NCBI GenBank assembly: GCA_032124015.1
Contig: JAQBEH010000067.1
Coordinates: 1-30,943 of the forward strand
Direction: 5' to 3'
Length of the DNA stretch: 30,943 nucleotides
Origin: DASRJG01 sp032124015
GTDB lineage: Bacteria > Acidobacteriota > Polarisedimenticolia > Polarisedimenticolales > DASRJG01
The notes beneath the pieces are model-generated. The model did not search any database and was not told the origin of the DNA. It worked only from the letters and a program-made list of their open reading frames with translations. Below are positions 26,110-30,943 of the stretch, piece after piece (positions within the stretch are counted from its first letter, which is position 1; each line of letters opens with the position of its first letter). The translations under genes were made by a program, and so were the position numbers.

Positions 26110-27350
26110 GCGCAAAATACTGCAGAGACGACGGTCTTGTCGTTTCCTCCCATGTTGATGAGGAGACCGTAGTTGCGCTTCGGGTCGAGGCGGACCTGGT
26201 AGTCGCCCGCCTTTCCCGTCAGTTGCTTCCAAAGGTCGACGGCCATGCGAACGCCCGAGGCGCCCGTCGGATGGCCGTAGCCGACAAGTCCGCCGCCGGC
26301 GTTGAACGGCGTCTTCCCGTCGAGGCGGGTGTGGCCGGCGAGCACGTAGTCGGCCCCCTCGCCGCGCTTGGCGAGGCCCAGCGCCTCGCAGGCCAGGATC
26401 CCCGAGATCGTGAAGCAATCGTGAACCTCGAAGACTCCGACTTGGTCCACCGTGATTCCGGCCATCTTCAACGCCTGCTCCACCGCGCGCCGCGTCGTCT
26501 CTAAGGCCGCCTGGTCCGACGGGGTCGCGGTCAGGTCGGCGACCGCGTGGCCCAGACCGACGAGTTCCACCGCGTCGGACTTCGTCTTGCCGATCTTGGC
26601 GAGTCCTTCTTGCGAGACGACGAGGACGGCGGCGCCGCCGTCTGAGACCTTGGAGCAGTCGAGGACGTTGATGTGGTCGCAGAAGGACTTGCCGTTGGGC
26701 TTCATCGACTGATGTGCGGCGAAGAGGTCTTCGGTCGTGTTGTGGAACTCTTGCGCCTTCGGGTTCTTCCGGGCGTTCACGATCGCCTGCTCGTACCAGC
26801 GGCCCATGGCGGCCCAGGTCTTCTCGGCGCCGTACTTTTCTTTGTAGGCGCCGGCGCGGTCCGAGAATTTCGACGGGAAGAAGTACGCGTGCCCGTTCTT
26901 CCGTTCGCCCGCGTAGTGCCCGGCCCCCGCCAGGATGTCGGCGCCGTAGATCGCCTTCACCGTGTTCTGGACCTCGAGCCCGAGCGAGAGCACCACGTCC
27001 GACTGTTCGGACAAGACGCTCTTGATCGCCGTGGCGAGCGAGAGACCGCCCGAGCAGCAGGCCCCCTCGACGCGGGTGGACGGTTTGTACTCGAGGGACG
27101 GATGAACGAGCGACAGCATCGCCCCTAAGTGTCCCTGCCTGTTGAACCGCGCCGCCATGAAGTTCCCGACGACGCCCTCGTCGATGACCGTGGGGTCCGG
27201 GATCTGGGCGAGGGCGCCCTTCCCGGCTTCCGCGATGTAGTGCTCGAGCCCGGGGCGCTCCTTCTTGGGGCTGAACTCCTTCCGCCCCGTGCCGAGGGAG
27301 ACCGTGTAGTCGCCGCAGGTGAGATAGACCGGCTTGCGCAACGATTTCAT
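26106..27350 (-). CDS. Thiolase (acetyl-CoA acetyltransferase-like, SCP2 type)
   Basis: 414 residues. ATG at 27350 overlaps the previous stop (ATGA), so translation is coupled. The nucleophile Cys98 lies in EGACCSGG. The other active-site elements are VFEVHDCF (His310) and GYGHPTGASG (His360). The C-terminal Cys-x-Gly loop of classic degradative thiolases is replaced by NMGGNDKT, as in the SCP2-thiolase-like subgroup. This predicts either 3-ketoacyl-CoA cleavage with a modified acid/base arrangement or a related condensation. Several residues between 150 and 215 (for example AYFFPSKFSDRAGAYKEKYG) form the cap region. It follows the 3-hydroxyacyl-CoA dehydrogenase gene, matching the order of reactions in beta-oxidation. 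Confidence 0.9.
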   Translation of the reverse strand: MKSLRKPVYLTCGDYTVSLGTGRKEFSPKKERPGLEHYIAEAGKGALAQIPDPTVIDEGVVGNFMAARFNRQGHLGAMLSLVHPSLEYKPSTRVEGACCSGGLSLATAIKSVLSEQSDVVLSLGLEVQNTVKAIYGADILAGAGHYAGERKNGHAYFFPSKFSDRAGAYKEKYGAEKTWAAMGRWYEQAIVNARKNPKAQEFHNTTEDLFAAHQSMKPNGKSFCDHINVLDCSKVSDGGAAVLVVSQEGLAKIGKTKSDAVELVGLGHAVADLTATPSDQAALETTRRAVEQALKMAGITVDQVGVFEVHDCFTISGILACEALGLAKRGEGADYVLAGHTRLDGKTPFNAGGGLVGYGHPTGASGVRMAVDLWKQLTGKAGDYQVRLDPKRNYGLLINMGGNDKTVVSAVFCA

Positions 27351-28666
27351 CGCGACACCCCCGCTTCCAGGTAGTCGTTGATCGGGCCGTAGAGATGGTA
27401 GAAGCCGCTCGTCAGGACGCCGTTGACGTCCTCGGGCTTGGCGGCCACACCGCGGGAGACCAAGCCCTTCCCGATCTCCCGCGAGCGCTGGTGGTAGACG
27501 CGCGCGAGCTCGGCGCCCAAGGTCTTCGAGTCAGCGAGCGCCTTGAAGTGCAAGGCTAGCGCCGCGTCCTTATCGGGCGCCTGGAGGAGCGCCTTCCACG
27601 GACGGAACGGTTGCGGGAGCTCGCCCAGCGCCTTGTCGGCGGCGCCGGTCCAGCCCTTGGGATCGAGCGGCAGGTAAGCGCGTTTCGCCGGGTCGTAGAC
27701 TCCCGTGATCTTCCCGCGCTCGTACTCGAAAAACCCTGCCTTCAGTTCCATCATCTTGTTGATGGTCGCGTTCGTCAGCTTCTCGTCGAGGTAGTGGTCC
27801 ATCACCCCCTCGATGAACTGGAAGACGTCGACGCCGACGTAGTCGATAAGTTGGAAGATCCCCATGGGCCGCAAGAGCCAGTCCTGGCTCACCCGGTTCA
27901 TCATCCAAACCGCGGACGGCCAGCCGTGCTTTTCGGCGAGCTTTTCTACCTCGGCGATCGCGTGGTGCCCGTCCCTGATGAAGTGGCCGTTCCCGATGAA
28001 CCCGGCCACGTCGGCGCTGGGGATCAGAGACTTGCGGAGGCGCTTCCCGAGTTCCGCTGCCGTCTGGGCGACATCGTCGCGCGTCGTCGCGCCGCGGATC
28101 GTCTCCACCAGCTTCTGGACCGGCGGCGGGTTGTAGAAGTGGACGCCCATGATCCGCCCGCCTAGGGCCACTTCCTTGTCGAGGAGGCCGATCGGGACCG
28201 ACGACGTGTTCGTGAAGAAGAACGCTTCGGGATCGCAGATCTCGCGCAGCTGCTTGAAGACCTGAACTTTCACCGGGACCTTCTCGACGATGGCCTCGAA
28301 AACGATGCGCGCGCCCTTCGCCGCCAGAAGGTCGGTCGAGGGCCACACCATCGACTCGACGCGGCGGACGAAGTCCTCGATGATCTCGCCATTTTCCACC
28401 AGGTCTTTGCGGTCGGCGTAGAGCGTCCGGAGCGAGATGGCGTTTTTTTCCGCCGCCTTCACCGCCTGGCTGTGGATGTAGTCCTGTAGCCCTCGCAGGG
28501 CCTCGGGGTCGAGGTCGATCGCCTCGAGGCGGAAGAGCTTCCCTTTGTTTTCGGGGAGGAGCGTGAGGCGCGCCATTTCTTGCGCCATCAGCAACGTGAT
28601 GCCGCTCCCCATCTTGCCGGCGGCGCCGATCACCGCGACGTGCGTGAGCCTGTTGTCGAGATCCAT
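27347..28666 (-). CDS. 3-hydroxyacyl-CoA dehydrogenase
   Basis: 439 residues from ATG 28666, with TTGGAGG eight bases upstream; a longer in-frame start at 28696 lacks a ribosome site. The NAD-binding loop is GAAGKMGSG (14-22). The catalytic His176 is in GVHFYNPPP, preceded by FEAIVE (123-128) and NTSS (153-156). The C-terminal domain repeats the dehydrogenase helical fold (VAGFIGNG; then WLLRPMGIFQLIDYVGVD), as in monofunctional enzymes with two helical domains. It oxidises 3-hydroxyacyl-CoA to 3-ketoacyl-CoA. No enoyl-CoA hydratase domain is fused, so the hydratase must be encoded elsewhere. It is the first gene of a three-gene overlapping operon with the thiolase and FAD oxidoreductase. The 74 bases before it hold only the ribosome site. 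Confidence 0.93.
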   Translation of the reverse strand: MDLDNRLTHVAVIGAAGKMGSGITLLMAQEMARLTLLPENKGKLFRLEAIDLDPEALRGLQDYIHSQAVKAAEKNAISLRTLYADRKDLVENGEIIEDFVRRVESMVWPSTDLLAAKGARIVFEAIVEKVPVKVQVFKQLREICDPEAFFFTNTSSVPIGLLDKEVALGGRIMGVHFYNPPPVQKLVETIRGATTRDDVAQTAAELGKRLRKSLIPSADVAGFIGNGHFIRDGHHAIAEVEKLAEKHGWPSAVWMMNRVSQDWLLRPMGIFQLIDYVGVDVFQFIEGVMDHYLDEKLTNATINKMMELKAGFFEYERGKITGVYDPAKRAYLPLDPKGWTGAADKALGELPQPFRPWKALLQAPDKDAALALHFKALADSKTLGAELARVYHQRSREIGKGLVSRGVAAKPEDVNGVLTSGFYHLYGPINDYLEAGVSR

Positions 28667-28740
28667 GGGTGGCCTCCAAGGATTGTGATTCGGCACAAGG
28701 ATGGCACCGGAACGCTACAGCTCGCACCGGGGGGTCGGGA

Positions 28741-29550
28741 TCATTCCACTCGGTTGACGCTTGACCCGCCCCCCGCTCCGATCTGCTCCTGGAGGTCGAT
28801 GAGCGGCTGCTGGTTCACCGTGAGGATTCCGTCCCGCGGCCGGTCGAGGTCGATCACGAGGGTCAAGACCGCGCCGAGGACGACGATCAGCACGACGGCG
28901 GTGAGGGAGCTGCGCCGCCGGGTCAAGCCCGCGCTGTAGCCCACCATACCCAGCGTCACCGTCGAGCCGAGGAGGAGGAGGATGAGGACCGTCGAGGGCA
29001 CGCGTGCGTACAAGCCCGCCGTGACGCGCGTCTCGTGCAGGTCGATCGTCTCGTTCAGTGATTCGATGAAGAGGGCCAGGACTTGCGAGTCGGGCGTGGC
29101 GCGGGCCAGTTCTTCCGTGATCGACCAGAGCTCCGCATGAATCTCGGTCGATCGGGTCATTCTCACGCGGACGTCCGCCAGATCGTTGGTCACGATGCGC
29201 AGGGGCACGTACTCGCGGAGGAGATCCCGGATCTTGCTCGAGGCCGGTTCCGGCAGGTAGCCGGCCCGGAGGTACGTGGTCCCCATCGAGTTCGCCTCGG
29301 CCAGCACGATCGCACGGCGCGTGTCGAAGCGATCGGATGCCATGCCCATCGTGATCGCGAGCAGGAACGCCATGAGGGCAAAGAGCGAGCCGACGATCAT
29401 GGCCGTGGGGCCCTCCCTCTGGTCGGGCGTGCGCTCCTGCCACCAGCGCCCGTGGCGGTAACCACCCTCGGACACAATCAGCGCGATGATCGCAAACGCC
29501 ACGAAGACGCCGCCGATCGGTAGTGAATCGAGTAATTGCTGGAAGCTCAT
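28741..29550 (-). CDS. DUF4239-like membrane protein
   Basis: 269 residues from ATG 29550, with GTGAGGGACG just before it. There are four predicted membrane segments (about 11-27, 50-70, 185-207 and 214-234). Between the second and third lies a ~110-residue soluble, helical region rich in charged residues (FDTRRAIVLAEANSMGTTY; RMTRSTEIHAELWS). This layout matches the DUF4239 family, which is distantly related to bestrophin-like membrane proteins; no function is established. It lies upstream of, and in the same direction as, the beta-oxidation operon, with 74 bases between. Confidence 0.75.
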   Translation of the reverse strand: MSFQQLLDSLPIGGVFVAFAIIALIVSEGGYRHGRWWQERTPDQREGPTAMIVGSLFALMAFLLAITMGMASDRFDTRRAIVLAEANSMGTTYLRAGYLPEPASSKIRDLLREYVPLRIVTNDLADVRVRMTRSTEIHAELWSITEELARATPDSQVLALFIESLNETIDLHETRVTAGLYARVPSTVLILLLLGSTVTLGMVGYSAGLTRRRSSLTAVVLIVVLGAVLTLVIDLDRPRDGILTVNQQPLIDLQEQIGAGGGSSVNRVE

Positions 29551-29603
29551 CGTCCCTCACCTCAGAGTGGCCGTCGATCGGGTTGTCCGAATCGTCTGCC
29601 AGT

Positions 29604-29750
29604 CTAGTTGACCGGCAGGACGAACGGGGCGAGCCGGAGCGCGTCGTCCCTGTGGAAAAGCTCGACCGTCACGCCCAGCGACCTCTGGAACGCGACGCTG
29701 CAGCCGACGACGCCGGCTCCGACGATCAAGACGTCGTGGCGTGGGATCAC
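29604..29750 (-). pseudogene. Internally deleted relic of the DAO-family oxidoreductase gene
   Basis: From GTG 29750, the first ~20 codons match the oxidoreductase at 24952-26109 (IPRHDVLIVGAGVVGCSVAF). They are joined directly to the segment that in the intact gene lies 88 codons further on (QRSLGVTVEL, RLAPFV), then stop at TAG 29604. The join falls in GCGTTCCA, which in the intact gene occurs twice, at 26045-26052 and 25781-25788, exactly 264 bases apart. The result is an in-frame deletion between short direct repeats. Substitutions such as Asp to His have accumulated. The rest of the gene is missing. At 48 residues it has an FAD-binding start but no complete fold. Confidence 0.85.
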
Positions 29751-29788
29751 GGGCGGATTCTGGGCTGGATCGGGCGAGCGAGGCCGGG

Positions 29789-30943
29789 TCACTCTTGCAG
29801 CAAATTCTCTCCGAACAGCGGGCGGCCGGCGAATGACGTCTGGAAGCCGTAGACGGCGATCGCGACGACCCAGAGGACTCCCAAGATCGTCCCGGCTCCG
29901 TACCAGGCGAACAGATCCGGCGTGACGCAGAAGCCCAGGGCGATGTTCGTCGCGAAGAGCACCGTGGTGGCGAGCAGGCCCAAACGTGTCAGCGACAGCA
30001 GGACGATTCCCACGAACATCAAACTCGTGACGGGATCGAGCCATTGGTGGCCGAACACCCATCCGAGGACACCCCAGACCGCCAAGATCGCCCCTGCGGC
30101 CAGAGCCATCCGTCGAAGCACGACTCCGAAGAGAAGCAGCAGAACGAGGAGGAGCATCGGCGCCACCAGCGAATGGACCTGGCCGTCCAGGAACTCGCCG
30201 AAGAGGTGCCGGGTGCTGGCGAGGCTCGACAGCCGAAGGCCGCCCGGGCGGCGCGGGTCCAGACCCAGCCATGTTGGTACGTCGGAAAGCGCCCTCATCG
30301 CCACGCCGAGCAGACAGCCCAAGAGGATGTCGCGGCCCACGAGCGGGTCCCGGAACCGGCCGGAAAGAGCGCGGGTCCACGAGATGATCGTCTCGGGCCA
30401 CCGCTTGCGCACGTACGGCTCCAAGGCGAGGTAGAGAACCCACACCATGACTCCTTCGAACAGCGTCGTCGCGAGCGTTCCAATGAAAGCCCCGACCATC
30501 GCGTTGGCGTCCGCGAGGTAGGTGCCCCAGAGCACCCAGCCCAGCATGTGCACGGCAACGAAGAAGCTCGCGATGCGAAACGCGCCGTTGCGGTCGCTGC
30601 GGCCGAGCCGGAGGTTGCGGCGCGCCAGAAGGAGCCCTCCCAGGAGGACTGCGATGAAGAGAATGGAGATGAGCACTTGCCCGGCGCGCTCACCCTTCGT
30701 CCGTGGATCCGCCGCGGACTCGGCGGGCTTCTCCCATGGACTAATGAGTCTGAAGAAGACCGGACGAGTCAGGTACGCCGCGGCCTCCACGCGAAGCTCC
30801 GCATCACCGTCGCCGGGGAGAGGGCCGGTCCAGGCGCGGCGCTCGTCGGAGTGGAACGGAGGATTCCAGATCGAGCCGGCGCCGTGGAGCTCGGCTTCGC
30901 GGAGATCCGCCGCCGAAAGGAGCCGGCTCCAATCCGTTCGAGG
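29789..30943 (-). CDS. Polytopic membrane C-terminus, probably of a Hanks-type Ser/Thr kinase (kinase 4); 5' end beyond window
   Basis: 384 residues are visible and the frame is open to the window edge, so the N-terminus is missing. After a soluble stretch (SIWNPPFHSDERRAW, LISPW near 75), about nine hydrophobic segments alternate with short loops (for example VLISILFIAVLLGGLLLARR and LVAPMLLLVLLLLFGVVL), ending at FAGRPLFGENLLQE. From memory, this arrangement with LEPYVRKRWPETIISW and GRFRDPLVGRD is typical of the membrane tail of acidobacterial-type Ser/Thr kinases that differ from kinases 1-3 by having many membrane spans instead of a TolB propeller. The kinase domain itself is not in this window, so the name is an inference. 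Confidence 0.7.
   Translation of the reverse strand, partial: PRTDWSRLLSAADLREAELHGAGSIWNPPFHSDERRAWTGPLPGDGDAELRVEAAAYLTRPVFFRLISPWEKPAESAADPRTKGERAGQVLISILFIAVLLGGLLLARRNLRLGRSDRNGAFRIASFFVAVHMLGWVLWGTYLADANAMVGAFIGTLATTLFEGVMVWVLYLALEPYVRKRWPETIISWTRALSGRFRDPLVGRDILLGCLLGVAMRALSDVPTWLGLDPRRPGGLRLSSLASTRHLFGEFLDGQVHSLVAPMLLLVLLLLFGVVLRRMALAAGAILAVWGVLGWVFGHQWLDPVTSLMFVGIVLLSLTRLGLLATTVLFATNIALGFCVTPDLFAWYGAGTILGVLWVVAIAVYGFQTSFAGRPLFGENLLQE

Noticed and set aside
29604..30443. A 279-codon minus-strand frame joining Arg/Pro-rich sequence to the oxidoreductase relic
   Set aside because: Its upstream two thirds overlap the membrane kinase gene in another frame. Only the last 49 codons have meaning, as the relic.

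Overview
The window is GC-rich and densely coded, and almost everything lies on the minus strand. The one long plus-strand gene is a protein kinase at 11514-14213. The gene set suggests an uncultured Gram-negative bacterium, most likely of the Acidobacteriota or a similar deep lineage. The signs are large Hanks-type Ser/Thr kinases fused to a TolB/PD40 beta-propeller, a TonB-dependent receptor, and several secreted Cys-rich proteins. This placement is inference from gene content; no rRNA or tRNA was seen. No gene-free stretch exceeds 300 bases.

Region 1 (1-11270, all minus) is mostly envelope and secretion. A secreted protein with a CBM9-like fold (3872-5548) is followed after 29 bases by a secreted penicillin-acylase-family enzyme (1-3842, cut by the window edge) with an unusual Cys-rich and FnIII-like C-terminal extension. 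Upstream lie a TonB-dependent receptor (5700-8387), a long acyl-CoA dehydrogenase (8493-10283) and a small secreted protein (10314-11270).

Region 2 (11271-24889) is rich in kinases. Three full-length kinase/TolB genes (11514-14213 plus; 14237-16903 and 21797-24481 minus) surround a probable operon. That operon encodes a protein with 11 six-Cys repeats (20056-21618), a subtilisin-like protease (17663-20029) and a small secreted helical protein that appears to be frameshifted (17014-17666). A ribosome-hibernation (HPF/RaiA-type) gene lies at 24527-24889.

Region 3 (24952-28666) is a tightly overlapped operon: 3-hydroxyacyl-CoA dehydrogenase, SCP2-type thiolase and a DAO-family FAD oxidoreductase. 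Region 4 holds a DUF4239-like membrane protein, an internally deleted relic of the FAD oxidoreductase gene (29604-29750), and the membrane C-terminus of what looks like a fourth kinase, of a different subfamily (29789-30943, cut by the window edge).

The most interesting threads are these. A C-terminal module ending in Cys-Pro-stop is shared by two, and probably four, otherwise unrelated secreted proteins. The acylase carries a fused Cys-rich extension. Two duplicated gene-start relics point to past rearrangement of the 24-26 kb locus. A candidate operator spans the -10 element of the TonB receptor promoter.
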